NCBI GenBank assembly: GCA_030770545.1
Contig: CM061092.1
Location: 19,531,501-19,595,500, forward strand
Direction of reading: 5' to 3'
From: Macropodus opercularis
Lineage: Eukaryota; Chordata; Actinopteri; Anabantiformes; Osphronemidae
DNA: 64,000 bases
The translations under genes were made by a program, and so were the position numbers. Of this stretch, positions 27,401 to 38,879 are shown one piece after another (position 1 is the first letter of the stretch; each line of letters begins with the position of its first letter). The notes beneath the pieces were generated by a model. It was not told the DNA's origin. It was given only the letters and a program-made list of their open reading frames with translations, and did not search any database.

Positions 27401-30400
27401 GGTCATTTGAAAGCCTTTGCATATATGTCTGGGAGCTGCTCCGCAGTTGAATGATATGTGTATGTGCTTTAATATGTTGCGGTTTGTGTGGTGTCCAAGG
27501 GGATGTCAAAACGCCCATGTCAGCTCCTCCACCTGGGGAGTTTGAGGCAGCTCCTTCGAGGCAACAGGACCCCAGCAACTCCAGTGGACCCTCAGATATT
27601 TCCTCCAACAAGCCTGCCTGGTATGACCCCCAGCACATGGGCCCCTGGAACCCCAACCAGCCGGTAAGAACTGTTTGTGACTGAGTGTGAGTTTTTTTTT
27701 TTTTTAAGTATAAGAAATATAAGGTTATATACATGCAAATATGACTCTGTGAAACTTTTGTGTGGTACGTCCCAAATTGTAAATAGCGTTTTAAAATAAA
27801 GCTGAGCGCACTCTGATCACGTTCATTGTTTTATTTCAAATTTAATGTGACTGCCTGTGTGTAAGAGCAAAAATAAAAAACCCATAGTCATAGTCCTCAT
27901 AGTTCTGACATATTTCTATCGCTGCATAAGCGCACTGCTAAAGTTTGAGCTGAAAGTTTCGGCCTCTCAGGCATTTGTTTTGCTAACGAATGTGAAAGAG
28001 GCATCATCAACCCAAAGTCGTGAATTCTAGGATCTAAGTTTAGTTAAATTCATTGGAGTGCACAGAGGGTTTACAAAGTTTTACGTCACTTCTCTGGATT
28101 TTGTTTTTCTCTAGCCTCCGTTTGACCCAAATCATCCCCCGCCTCCTTGCCCTCCCTGGAACAGCCATGAAGGAATCTGGAATGACCAGAGGGATCCAGG
28201 GAACTGGAGTGGAGGTCCACCCAGGGAAGGAGGACCCTGGACCGGTCCAGGTGGGTCTGACCCAGGCCCTCCTTCTTGGAACTCATATGACCAGCAACCA
28301 CCATGGGGAAACCAGCCTGAACAGCCTCCCTGGGGCCAGAGAGAGCCTCCATTTCCTCCTCGAATGCAGGCATAGCATCTTTTATCATTTGTATTGCATT
28401 TGATTATTAATGCTCTATCTTGTATATCAGGGGTGCCCACACATTTGTGTTTGCAGGCCAAGTTGTTAATTTACACATACAGACATTACCCGTTTGTGTG
28501 TGTTCTCACTTAATCCGTTTAATTGCTGTGCATCAACATTTTAAGGAAAACGTGACACTGTACATGTGTCCATACTCCATAATCATGATGTGTTAAATGC
28601 CCTCAGCATGTCCAGTCTTCTGCTACAGTAAATACTCCACAATCATGTCCTAGGGAGCTAGCTGTCACATGACTATTAGGATTCCAGTGCATGTGTGAGA
28701 GAGCTTCAGCACGGCATGACGTCAAAAACATTTTTATGGCACACAGTCGACCCACGCTACATTCATGTATTGGGTACCCCTGATACAGATTTGTTCTATT
28801 TATAGTAGAATCATACTAGATATGTCTGTTATATACTAATACCAATACTGGTATTTGCAGAGACCCCCACATTTCAGAGGTCCTTTTCCTCCCCACCAGC
28901 AGCCTCCTCCTTTCAACCAGCCACCGCCACCACCACATGGCTTTGGACGATTCCCACCACGCTTCATGCAGGAGGAATTTCCTCCCAGACCCCACTATGA
29001 CAGGCCATCGTTCACCCCACACCGCTTTGATTATGCTCAAGGCGAATATGCTGGAGGCGAGTCAAGTTATTGATCTGCAGCTCTACTTAAATGCATCTGC
29101 TCTCCCACCTGTTATTGCATTTACTGAATACATTTCTTCTGCAATTGTCAGATATGCCAGGTCCTCCTCCTCCTCCTCCTCCTCCTCCTCCTCCCCCCCA
29201 CCACCACCCCAGTCAGAGGCTCCCTCCCCCAGGCATGGGGGCTGATCATCCTCCCTGGGGTGGAGGCCAGCACCCAGATTTTGTCCCACCCCCACATGGC
29301 TTCAATGGCCATTCGCCCCAAATGCGCCACCGTCAACATCCAGTCCAGGATGATCCCAGTCTGGTCCCCAATGTACCCTACTTCGACCTGCCAGCTGGCC
29401 TCATGGCTCCACTGGTCAAAGTAAGTCACCTGCCTTTGGTTTAAGGGCATAAAAATTATTTAGAATTGGATCAGATAAGTTACCTTATGACTGACAGCAC
29501 AGCCACCGCAATTTACAGAAAAATTAAGTTACAAGAATATAGAAGTAGTTTTCCTTCGAGAGAATCCAAACGAGTTGGAAAACAGTGTGGAGCTGCACTA
29601 ATCTGGTGACATTCGATCTCCACTCATATATTGATTTTGTTCAGATAGCTACATGTGGTCCCACATGATGTGGTGGACTGGTTAATTTCGAGTGTATGTT
29701 TGTGATGCGTGCACCTTATACAACAACAGCATTTGCCACACGTGACCCAAAGACTCAGCTTTAGGTTTGCTACATCAGTAAGTTGGTAAGTTGCTTGACA
29801 TGTTCGAGCTCAAATACAGCAAAGAAAACTGGGAGTTAAACAAAACTGGCTTCAGAGTATTTCTTCAATGTTTTCCCAATGCTTCAGTATTTGTTTTAAT
29901 GAATCCATAAAGCATCACCATTAAGTCATTTAAATATAGACTCAACAAAATCCATATCGATCTATCATTTTATTAATAAATAGCAATTTAGGTGTGCATT
30001 TATTTGTAACATTGTCTTTCACAAAACGGTGAAAGCAATATTTGAAGAAGAAACTTTCCACAAGGTGGTAAAACAGTTTGTTGGGCATTTCTTTAGATTC
30101 AGATTAACCCTTGTGGGGCCTTCAAGGGGTCAAACGACCCCACTGACAACTAGGGGGCAAAGCTCAAAGACACGCAAGGGTTGGATCAAACAGCCTTGGT
30201 GGGTGTTACATCCAGGGAACACGTGTGGGTCTATGATGAACAAGTTCATCCAACCGTTCATCTGGATGAGGCGTGTTGTGATTCATCGTCTGTCTGCAGC
30301 TGTTTGATCCAACCCTTATGTGGTTTTTGAGCTTTTTTTCATTTTGACCCTTCGAAGGCTGCACAAGGGTTAAACAGGGTGATGTGCAAAGCCCAGATGT

Positions 30401-33400
30401 CTGTTTCGGGCCTGCTGAAGTCCCGTTGGTCTGCACTAGACTGAAGGCAGACTGCCAGTAACTAATGCAGCAGACACTGTGTAACCAGCGCGCTTCCTTC
30501 AGAGCCGCTGTCCTGTTTGTTTTCCACACATCTGCCTTTTCATCCAGACTCTGGTATGGATAATTGGGAAAGCAAGACAGACGCTCTTAAAGACTCGGGT
30601 GGCCTACCCTGCACTATACATTCCCAAATGTATCTAATTGGACAGATTGATCATCAACGTGTGTTCAAACTAGATCATTCTACTTTTGTCCCCGTCTTAT
30701 AATCCTCCGTGTCTGCTGCTCAGCTGGAGGACTGTGATTACAAACCTCTGGACCCTAAAGACATCCGACTACCCCCTCCCATGCCACCTAGTGACCGGTT
30801 GCTAGCTGCTGTGGAAGCGTTTTACAGCCCTCCATCCCACGATCGGCCAAGAAACAGGTACTCACACATTCACATGACACTGTTTGCAAAGACAAATGGG
30901 GCAGAAATTAAAATACTGATGGGGTGATGCATCAGATGTTATCAGGTCACTCTACACAGTTTTTTAGGTAAAATGGAGGATGGTGTCATTTAGACATGTC
31001 ATTGTGATTGAAACAGTGTGACACATAAATAGGTTTATTTAAGGTAAAATCTAATTTTAGCCTGATTAATTAAGAAAATAGTAAAGTTATGAATAGTAAT
31101 AAAGTTTCTCTTTGTCAAAAACACAACAGAGACATCAGATGTTTGTTTGTCTTAGAAGGTAAAACAATAACAAATAACATCTTTTGCATACAGATACTTT
31201 GATAATCATGCATTCTGCAAAACACAATGATTAATGTGTTCAGTTGACGTCTTCCTTCTCTCTCATTAGGTTTTTCTACCTGTCAAGCAGCCATAGTCAA
31301 ACATAAGCTGTAGTGCTAATGGTTTGTGTAGGTCATAGAGCTGATCACTTGCTGTGCTTGGTTCCCCATCAGTGAAGGCTGGGAGCAGAATGGCTTGTAT
31401 GAGTTTTTCCGAGCCAAGATGAGAGCCAGGAGGAAAAAGGGCCAGGAGAAACGCAACAGGTGGGTTTGTCGTATTAGTTTGAGCCCTTCAACGTATTAGG
31501 AGTGTGCAGTTTGTGTGTGAGCTTTGGATCTTCTTTCCTGAACAGTGCTGGTTTATGAAGTTACATTGGTTACTAGTGGTTCCTGCGTGGAGGGCACGTT
31601 TGTAGATTTAAACGAGAGAGCCTTTGGACTCACGTTTACTATGTCAATGTGCCTTCTGTCCTTCTCTCCAATCCTCTGCCTCGCACCGTGGCTCACTCCA
31701 GTGGTCGTGGCGGCAGTCGCTCCAGGAGCCGCTCTCGCAGCAGAGGCAGGTCCTCGTCTCGCTCTAGCTCCCACTCTTCGAAGTCTTCCAGGTCTAGGTC
31801 CCGCTCATCCCGCTCCGGCTCACGCAGCCGCTCCCGCTCCTACTCACGATCCAGGTCTGGAAACACACACATCTCACAGACTCTGTGCTTTACCGTCCAG
31901 TCAATAGAGGCAAACCCAAGTTTAGGAACGCCCCTCAAAAAATCCAAGAAAAACCTTTCTTTGGCAGTTACCATGACCAAATTGTTTGTAGTTTAATTGC
32001 TATAAATGCTGCTAAATGCAGAATCAAACACCAAATTCAATGACATCAGATAAAGGATTTACGTGATTCCCAGACACTCCAATCATCACTGAACTGTATT
32101 TAGACTTCACTGAATAGACCTAGTGGCACAGTTCACTTAAAGGGACTGCACTTGTCTTGGTAAGGAGTCATTTGTGAGTTGGCTTAATTCAGCATTGTGG
32201 AGAACACTCCACTCCGTCTCAGTATATGTGCTCCAGCATACGTAAGTTCAGGCTTCTCGAAACCTCCTCTGTTCCCTCTGAACTTTTTTTCAAAGAAATC
32301 AAGTGTGCAAATCTGGAACATACTTTGTGTAACGTGTCCCTTTTAGATCCAGGAGTAGATCCAGGACATCTGGGAGCGGCTCTCGCTCTAGATCCAGATC
32401 ACGTTCACGCTCCCCTGCCAAGAGACGGCGTGGACACAAATCAAGGAGCTCATCTCCTCCGTAAGCTCCGCTAAAGATCTTCCATTTTTCGATTTATTTG
32501 TGCTTTTGTATTATAGATGACATCAACAACATGTCCCTCTCTCCACAGATCCACAACGGGAGTGGGGGTTCCTCCCCCCAAACTGTCTGCAGACATGAGA
32601 CTGGGGGAGGAGAATAAGGGCCATCAGCTGCTCATGAAGATGGGTGGGATGTGCTTTCTTTCTCGTTTCTGTTTCTCAAGTTAAACTGCCTATTTAGTCT
32701 TCTAGTCATTGTTTCCGTTTTAATCTCATCATTTTAATGTGCAGTTCTTCCTGAAAAGTCAAATGGATCAAATACTGTATATACACTGTTCCATGTTGTT
32801 TTTCTTCTCTGCTTGTTTCATGTCGTCTCTGCTGTAGGCTGGAGTGGTTCAGGTGGCCTGGGGGCTAAAGAGCAGGGCATCCAGGACCCCATCAAAGGAG
32901 GAGATATCAGGGATAAATGGGACCAGTACAAAGGTGTGGGGGTGTCTCTGGATGACCCCTATGAGAACTATCGCAGGAACAAGAGCTACAACTTTGTTGC
33001 TCGCATGAAGGCACGAGAGGAAGGTACAGACATACATTTTGGGAATCAAGCTAGATCTAGCTTCAGATTCACCTAAGGCGTAATGCTCTTTATTTATATA
33101 GCACTAAATTAGTTTTTAGAATGAAACTGAAAAAATAGAAGATATAGAATTATTTATAAACCAGTCAATCAATTCAATCATCAAGGTCTTTTGAAATAGT
33201 TTCGTGTTATGTGGCATGATTCTAATGTCCATGTGATCAAAACCAAATCTACCTTTTTCTTGACTCAGTAAATCGGGAACCACAGGAAGCCCCTTCAACT
33301 GACTGACGTCCTCAAATGGAAACAACCAACCTGCTCATCTCCCCTTTGCCATTTTCAACAAGGATTGAATTTTTCTGAGCTTCACACCCAGGATTCAAGT

Positions 33401-33607
33401 CGGCATCCAAAAATCTTTGCTCTTCCCTCAGACTCCCCAGTTACTATATCGAGTACCGATCCACTTGGGATACATGTGAAGAAGCACTTTCACTCTGCTC
33501 AATCAGAACCTTTGTTGTTGGAACAGCAGACGTACGGGTGATCCTCAATTAGGATTTTACGCTCAGCTTTTTTTGCAGGGGTAGAGCACCTGAAGTGCGA
33601 TAAATAA
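18476..33607 (+). CDS. cherp: Calcium homeostasis endoplasmic reticulum protein (SURP/CID/G-patch splicing factor)
   Basis: SR-related protein associated with the U2 snRNP; affects alternative splicing and ER calcium release. Twenty exons: 18476-18500, 19302-19475, 21935-21973, 23277-23446, 23775-23912, 24019-24170, 24499-24610, 26366-26455, 27043-27241, 27500-27663, 28115-28369, 28861-29056, 29152-29420, 30724-30857, 31373-31459, 31702-31854, 32347-32460, 32549-32643, 32838-33023, 33579-33607; 2,781 nt, 926 residues plus stop, close to human (~916). Order: SURP (QELRNVIDKLAQFVARNGPEF, about residues 12-60), Gln-rich stretch (SQWNLQQQEQH), CID (AGKNWMFNNAK to LQLWEKNSYFD, about 180-300), Pro/Gly/His-rich centre with poly-Pro, a PNVPYFDLPAGLMAPLVK block, RS-rich segment (about 705-825), G-patch (KMGWSGSGGLGAKEQGIQDP, from about 854). 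Introns after 28369 and 29056 appear to use GC donors. The last exon, giving VEHLKCDK, is the least certain. Confidence 0.93.
20390..20880 (-). mobile_element. Ty3/Gypsy retrotransposon integrase fragment, decayed
   Basis: Read on the minus strand and allowing frame changes, the stretch holds a Gypsy integrase-like core: a GMDILHLFPITETNN motif followed by CVLVAMD, with an in-frame stop directly after. Related residues continue downstream to about 20,400. Stops and frameshifts show it is dead. It lies in cherp intron 2 (19,476-21,934). TE-like sequence may continue to about 21,420, but no LTR pair was found. Confidence 0.7.
24834..26197 (-). mobile_element. Dead Tc1/mariner transposon in cherp intron 7
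   Basis: Element of about 1.36 kb flanked by TA dinucleotides at 24,832-24,833 and 26,198-26,199. Termini are inverted: left CAGTGTTCAGAATAACAGCAG, right (reverse complement) CAGCTGTGTTCAAAATAATAG. On the minus strand the transposase remains are legible: ILWTDESEIVVFGC (first Asp), QDNDPKYTS (second Asp) and SPIENPWGD (Glu of the DDE triad), then VDSMQHRCEAVLK. Frameshifts and stops break the frame, so no active enzyme is encoded. A further copy of the terminal motif occurs inside, near 26,020-26,036. Confidence 0.88.
26741..26936 (-). mobile_element. tRNA-derived SINE in cherp intron 8
   Basis: On the minus strand the sequence begins GCTCAGAGGTAGAGC, a good RNA polymerase III A box, followed about 35 bp later by GGTTCGAGTCC, an exact B-box match. 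The D-arm is well formed but the T-arm does not pair, so this is a SINE head rather than a tRNA gene. The body continues through a CA run to a TACAGCGCTTTTCTA-type tail, a widespread fish repeat. Confidence 0.72.
28428..28782. mobile_element. hAT-like MITE filling most of cherp intron 11
   Basis: Termini are inverted: left CAGGGGTGCCCACACAT, right (reverse complement) CAGGGGTACCCAATACAT. CAGGGG-type ends are typical of hAT non-autonomous elements. No clean 8-bp target duplication is seen (TTGTATAT on the left, ATACAGAT on the right), so family assignment is tentative. It occupies about 355 bp of an intron of about 490 bp. Confidence 0.62.
29160..29215 (+). repeat. Coding CCT/CCN repeat (poly-proline tract of cherp)
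   Basis: About ten consecutive CCT triplets then CCC/CAC codons near the start of cherp exon 13 encode poly-Pro followed by His. In the human protein the equivalent place (MGPPHHHPGHR) is much shorter. The tract is in frame and can vary in length by whole codons. Confidence 0.85.
30104..30373. mobile_element. piggyBac-type MITE with TTAA ends in cherp intron 13
   Basis: Both ends are perfect: TTAACCCTTGTG on the left and its exact reverse complement CACAAGGGTTAA on the right, so TTAA flanks the element as in piggyBac insertions. Internal inverted segments also match (GGGTTGGATCAAACAG near 30,178 and CTGTTTGATCCAACCC near 30,300). There is no coding capacity in its ~270 bp. Confidence 0.85.
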
Positions 33608-33860
33608 TGATATGGATGACAGTACTCCTGGAGTGCAAAGTAAAATATGTTTGGAAGGTGAGTGGGATCCTCAGTTTATCTGTACACGTTAAGCAGACAG
33701 CTGGCAATTTTACATTTACATCATTCTCAAGCTTATTAGTTAAAGAATTGGTTCATCCAAACCAGAGAACTCCCACTAACATATGTTACAAAAGTGCTTA
33801 GACTTTTACTGGCAGAGGATTTTGAAAATAATTTAGGTTTTAAAAAAAGATCTACTCGGA

Positions 33861-34203
33861 AATAAACCATCCCAATGAATACGACTCACCGTGTTGTCTG
33901 AAAGTCATTTGGTTCACATCTTATGAAACCGCTGATATATTTAGTTATTTCTAAACTAAATGTACTTGAAAATGTGTTGTCATGTGTGAACTGATACAGG
34001 ATGAAACCTAGAATACGAAGGTATTCCCTCCTCTTGCATCTGGCCTGTTGTTCACTGCTGATTATTACGTTTTCATTGGCTTTGTCTATGAACTATGTCT
34101 GACATTTAGTTGTAGTTTAAAAAAAATCACTGAGATTTATAAACATAAAAGTGGTTGTAATTTTTCTTCATCAGCACACTTTAGACAATGTAGCCTAAAT
34201 AAA
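33861..34203 (+). other. cherp 3' untranslated region end with two AATAAA sites
   Basis: AATAAA occurs at 33,861-33,866 and 34,198-34,203, about 250 and 590 bp after the inferred cherp stop. Either could direct cleavage; the region between is AT-rich and non-coding. Confidence 0.5.
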
Positions 34204-34209
34204 AGAACT

Positions 34210-35390
34210 TTGACTCACCAAGACTCCTTCACTATGACTCTTTTAAAATGCAGCTGGGTTTAGCTTAGGCACCATTAACAACTTTAAAACCTTGTCCAGG
34301 TGTACAGGTTTGTATAAGACATACCGATACATACAAATTAAAGTGGTTGAGGGTCCTTTAATAATACTAATTCTATTAAACAAGTACATTTGTTAATTTT
34401 ATTACTTTTATTTTTGATGTAGTATTTCCTGTGTTTTTATTTATTTATTAGACCATGTGCTGAATGTAATAATGTTTCTGATCAAGATCATGTTCATAAA
34501 GCTGGTGTGTGATTTAAGCCTTAGCTGTAAGTGGTTGAAGAGGCGTGATGAACCTAGTTTTTACAGAAGGTAGCGCTGTGTGCAGGTTCCTCCAAAGAGC
34601 TGGAGGTTGTTTGAGTTGTTGGACAACACTGAAGCCTGGAGAACCGTTAACATGTGCTCCACAGTTCCACCTTGACCATGTGTCCTGGTTGTTCATCTGA
34701 CTCCGCTCTACAGCCTTGAAGATACAGGCCTGAAGCATCAAAATACAAGAAAAGGCCAACTGCTGACAACATACATGTGTTAATACGTTTCACCATTGGC
34801 AATGCTGTTAAACACAGTTGTTATAATTCTTATTAGTCATTTTCCAGAAACATCCTTCAGTGTTTCGGTTTCTTGTGAACACGCTCCCAGCGTGTTCTAC
34901 ACTGTGCTCGTTGGGATCATTGTTGCTGAAATAGATTTTTTCCTCTAAGAACAGGACGTGCTGGTGTGAGCGTCATTGCTAAACCCATCGTTGTTGCTAT
35001 GACACATCACTAACTATGTCACTAAATAAATAATCACAAAACAAACGACAAAAAAGTAAAAGGTGGTCAGTAAAAAGGTGGGGCTCTACTGTCTGCATGC
35101 CTACCTCAGAGTGGAGGCGCTGCTTCTGTTTGAGAACGCTGGACATGAGTAGCTGAGCAGTCTACTTATTTCTTTTGGATTTTCCATACTGATTTACGTC
35201 CTATACTATCTTCAAAAAATAAAGGTCAGAATGTAATTTTGATTAAATTGCCATGAAAAGAGCTTTACTGGAGCAAACAGTCAAATACGGCCTCTTTCAC
35301 ACATTATGCTTGTGATTAAACAGTTTAAGTTGCAACACAAAAGACCTGAGTGTCCACGTATTGCTGAGAGTAGAGTCGGGTCCTCAGACA
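34210..35390. other. Non-coding region downstream of cherp
   Basis: AT-rich sequence without a recognisable exon, RNA gene or transposon. Short open frames carry no family motifs. Confidence 0.5.
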
Positions 35391-35706
35391 CGGCGCTGTT
35401 CCAGTCGAATAGGCCAATAGACGAGAAGCAAGGTTCTGTTGGAGCAGAAGGAGCCATAAGGTCTAAGATAAGATGGAGCTTTATTATGAAGAGCTGTGGA
35501 AGTGAGGAGAAGAATTTAATTCTATCCTAGATTTCTAGAAATATTCATACAGGTTGTTTTTGTCCTGTCCAGGTCTTCAATTCAATTCAGTTCAGTTTTA
35601 TTTCTATAGTGTCAGTTCACAACATCAGTTATCTCAAGGCACTTTACGAGTAAGATTTAAGACCTGACACAACTAAACCCAACAAATCCCACATAGAGCA
35701 AAGTTT
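35390..35706 (-). mobile_element. L2-like LINE 3' fragments, rearranged
   Basis: Two blocks match the long copy at 43.9-46.0 kb: 35,430-35,545 matches its segment AAGCAAGGTTCTGTTGGAGC onward, and 35,577-35,706 matches its 3' end with ACAACATCAGTTATCTCAAG. The region that normally separates them is missing. Confidence 0.7.
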
Positions 35707-36479
35707 TGCCTCATGCTCTACTTTATTCCCTGAACCAGACTAAAAAACAACCTGAGGTTCACTGTTCAGCCAACAAGTGGCACATCCTCATCCACACTCG
35801 ACAGGAGCGTAGGACACCACTGTCACCAGTCCTGTCCATGTTTTTCTTTTCTTTGGTTCATCCCTGTTGTTTTACCTCTATGCATCCTGAAGTTCTTTTG
35901 TCCTTGTGTTGTTTTCTCTCCCACAGTGTTTCGCCATTGTCATGTCAGACTGTCTGTCATTTTAGTTAACATGTGCTCCATCTTCCTTTAGTTGTCAGAG
36001 TTCAAAATCAAGCGGCTGTCTGGCCTTTGTCCTTCACTCTTGAGGAGCTTCTCACTGGCTTATCGGCTGGACTCCTTCTGTTGGAAGCAGCTATAATGCC
36101 ATCCCAGGGCCCAACCAGAAGGTGGCGCTTTGATCACAAAAACTAGGCTGCAGTGTTGAAACAGTTTTCTGTGTAGCAGGCTGATAGTTAAAGGGTGTTG
36201 AACAGTAGCTTTGTTACTGCTGTAGGAACTTTGTCTCTGACGTTTATTAGATGGACGACTGGATAGACTTTTAATAGAATACTTAAAAGTTGAGAAATTA
36301 CAACTTTGTAATAATAATTCACAGCTGAGTTGAGTATTGGGCTGAACTGGACTTTGTACTGGTTATTACTTATTAGTGTCTTGAAAGTCGTCTTAATGTT
36401 CTAATCAAACACCATAAATGAGAAGCTCAAACTTTTAGAACCACCTTAAACACACTCAACACCACCAATAAACATCCAG

Positions 36480-36890
36480 GGAAAGGACGCTGAGAGAGCG
36501 GACTCTACAAATACCTGGTGTTCACCTGAACAATAAAGTGGACTGGTCACACAACACAGATGCACTGTACAGGACAGGACAGCTGACTACCTGCGGAGGA
36601 GACGGAGGCCTGTTGGAGAGCAGGGGGCTCCACTAGAGGCCTTTCCGGTTGTGTTTGATGGAGTAGTCTGCTGGTGGTAGCATCTCAGCAGCAGACAGCA
36701 GGAGACTGGAGAAGCTGCTCAGCAAGGCCTCTGTTTGGGGGAAGCCCCTGGACTCAGGAGGTGGGAGAAAGGAGGACGGTAGCCAAGCTGTGATCCTTGC
36801 TGGAGTACGACTCCCACCCCCTGTTGGACGCAGAGGCAGCTGGACTGTTACACCCTAAGTGTCTGAAGGAAGCACATCGAAGTCTTTTCT
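36480..36890 (+). mobile_element. Rex1-like LINE fragment, decayed
   Basis: Frames on the plus strand give YKYLVFT/VDWSHNTDALYRTGQ, then GGSISAADSRRLEKLL with a further KPLD motif, matching the C-terminal part of the ORF2 at 56.2-56.8 kb (YLGVHLNKNLDWTDNSDALY, then RDRKRLNKLVKKAGSVLGCP). Several frameshifts are present. Confidence 0.68.
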
Positions 36891-37914
36891 CCTGCTGCTG
36901 TGAGTCTTAGTTAAACTCTTTCATTTGTAATCCTGTAAACCGTTGGTTTTCCCGTTTCGTTACTCACGTTCATTGGTGATTCTTATAGGAGTGAGTTCGT
37001 GTGCTTTCCTCTGGTTCTGAACTTGAACTTGGTTTCCTTCACTTATTTATTTGACTATGGGTTTAATTTCTTGTTAAGTGGGTTGTTTTTGTGTGTCCTC
37101 GTTATTTGTGACTGTTTATTACAACACTAGGTTTGGAGGTGTGTTCACATATAAAAGGACTAAGGTCACTATGAGAAATATCATAAAGTATATTCAGACT
37201 GTTCATAAAATATTGATGCACTCAGTGGGCATCATGCGTCAAATTACACATAAATAGTCCTTAACTTAATGTTGTCATTTTCTATGTGAGGGCTTTCTTT
37301 GCAAGGCTTAGTAGTAATGCAGGAAGCTGGTGCAGTCTGCAGTGTGACTGGATGGAGCCAGTGAGTGCCAGTCATCTAACTGGGATATGAATAAGAGCAT
37401 ATCATTAGGAACTAGCAAGTCAAATCAAAAACACTGGAGCGTAAGGCGTTGAAACGATATTAATTATTAACAGAACGTGTTCCACCAACAGCACCGTTTC
37501 CCTGGCTGAAGGAACTTAGCTAATGGAACAAGCGCCTAGAGAACCTGTCCACAATGGTCAAAAAACAAGGACAGGAGTCATTTTGAATCATCCCCCACCT
37601 AAGCAGGGGGGTACAAACAAACAATGTGGAGGGAAACCTGTAGGCGAATAAAGTCCTCATCCTCCTCGTACTGCCGCAGTGAGCGCCTGGCTTCCCGTTC
37701 GACACTAAAAACTGGTGGTTGGTCCATACTATAAACGGCTGGAGTCTGGAGGTCTTAGAATGGAAACGCCATCGTCTAATAACCTAAAAGGAGTTTTAGT
37801 AGAAGTGAAAGCCTCAGGCCGGGCCCATAGTCACCGCCCCCATGTCTAACCAGAAACCGAGGAACAAGTGTGGAATTCACAGGTGATTCAGCAACAGAAT
37901 TTTCTTAATCAAGG

Positions 37915-38125
37915 CAGGTTTGATGGCTGCCACAGCGAGCCACCGCCATCGATGGTTCATAGTAGGTTTGGCAGATGTTTTATGCCAGAGGCCCTTCGCA
38001 TTCATCCAGACTTGGGCCTGGCACAAGGCCGTGTCGTACAGCACCGGGCATTCCCTGGCAGTGTCCCATCCAAGAACTAGCCAGGCCCACCTCGCTTCAG
38101 GTGGTTAAATGGCCAGAGCACTGGT
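37915..38125 (-). mobile_element. 5S rRNA-derived SINE (SINE3-like) or 5S pseudogene with SINE tail
   Basis: The reverse complement of 38,034-38,120 resembles vertebrate 5S rRNA: TACAGCACC, a CATTCCCTGG(C) block, TCCCATCCAAGAACTAGCC (5S has GTACTAACC) and CAGGCCC are in order, and TGGTTAAATGGCC matches the 5' GGTATGGCC. About 30 bp covering the internal promoter A-box side is missing, so it cannot be an intact 5S gene. A TTTTATGCCAGAGGCCCTTC-type tail on the low-coordinate side fits a fish 5S-headed SINE. Confidence 0.65.
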
Positions 38126-38379
38126 AGAATACTAGGGCCTAGTGATAAAGGTTTAGCATGAACAACCTCGCTGTAATAGTGTGAACATGGCGACAGGCAG
38201 TGAGAAGAGGCTCCAATGAATCTCACATATACTCGTGATGATCTGTTGAATAACACAGCGTATGCGAAGTGCTACCAGGTAACGAGTCGGTTATTTCCAG
38301 TTCCCCGTTAGAAGCAGCACACGTTTCTGCTGACCTTAAACAGTATCATGGCAGAACGTCCTCCAGCTCATGACCCTAA

Positions 38380-38720
38380 CGTGTGTGACGGTTTGGCCCT
38401 CTGACCCCTGGAGGGCGCCGATGATGTCCTTTCCTGGTTTTGTGTTTCTGTTTGTCATCGTCATTATCATTTTCACCTGGTGCCTATTTCCTGTCTGTTA
38501 GTATTTAAGTTGCTGCTTGTGTCGTGTCCTTGGTTGGTTCGGTGTCTCTGTGCTGTTCTTGTGGGTCGGTGTGTATGTTGGAGTCTTCTCCAGTCGACCC
38601 GAGTCGTAGTTCTGGAACCTCGGTCGGTCAGTCTTGTGGAGTGTTTCTCTGACCTGGTCTGTGTTGTGTTGTGTTGCTTTTGCTCTGATTTTATTTTGTG
38701 TTAGTGTATCTATCATTAGC
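38380..38720. repeat. Probable dispersed repeat, LTR- or SINE-like
   Basis: GT/CT-rich, protein-free block with TTTCACCTGGTGCC and TATTTAAGTTGCTGC, a composition I associate with dispersed fish repeats. No second copy with matching ends was found here, so class is unknown. Confidence 0.35.
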
Positions 38721-38879
38721 CAGAGAGAAGAGTAAGGCCCAGAAACCAAAGCTGCTAGGAACGGTCCTGATGGGGAGGACTGCTTGGATTAACTCCCAGG
38801 AACCTGATGAGTGCTGGGGTTGAAAGGACAGTCCTGAGCTCGCTGACCGTCACCCCACAGCGCAAGCATAACCCGCCCA

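Noticed and set aside
38034..38120. Functional 5S rRNA gene
   Set aside because: About 30 bp including part of the internal promoter is missing and many bases differ.
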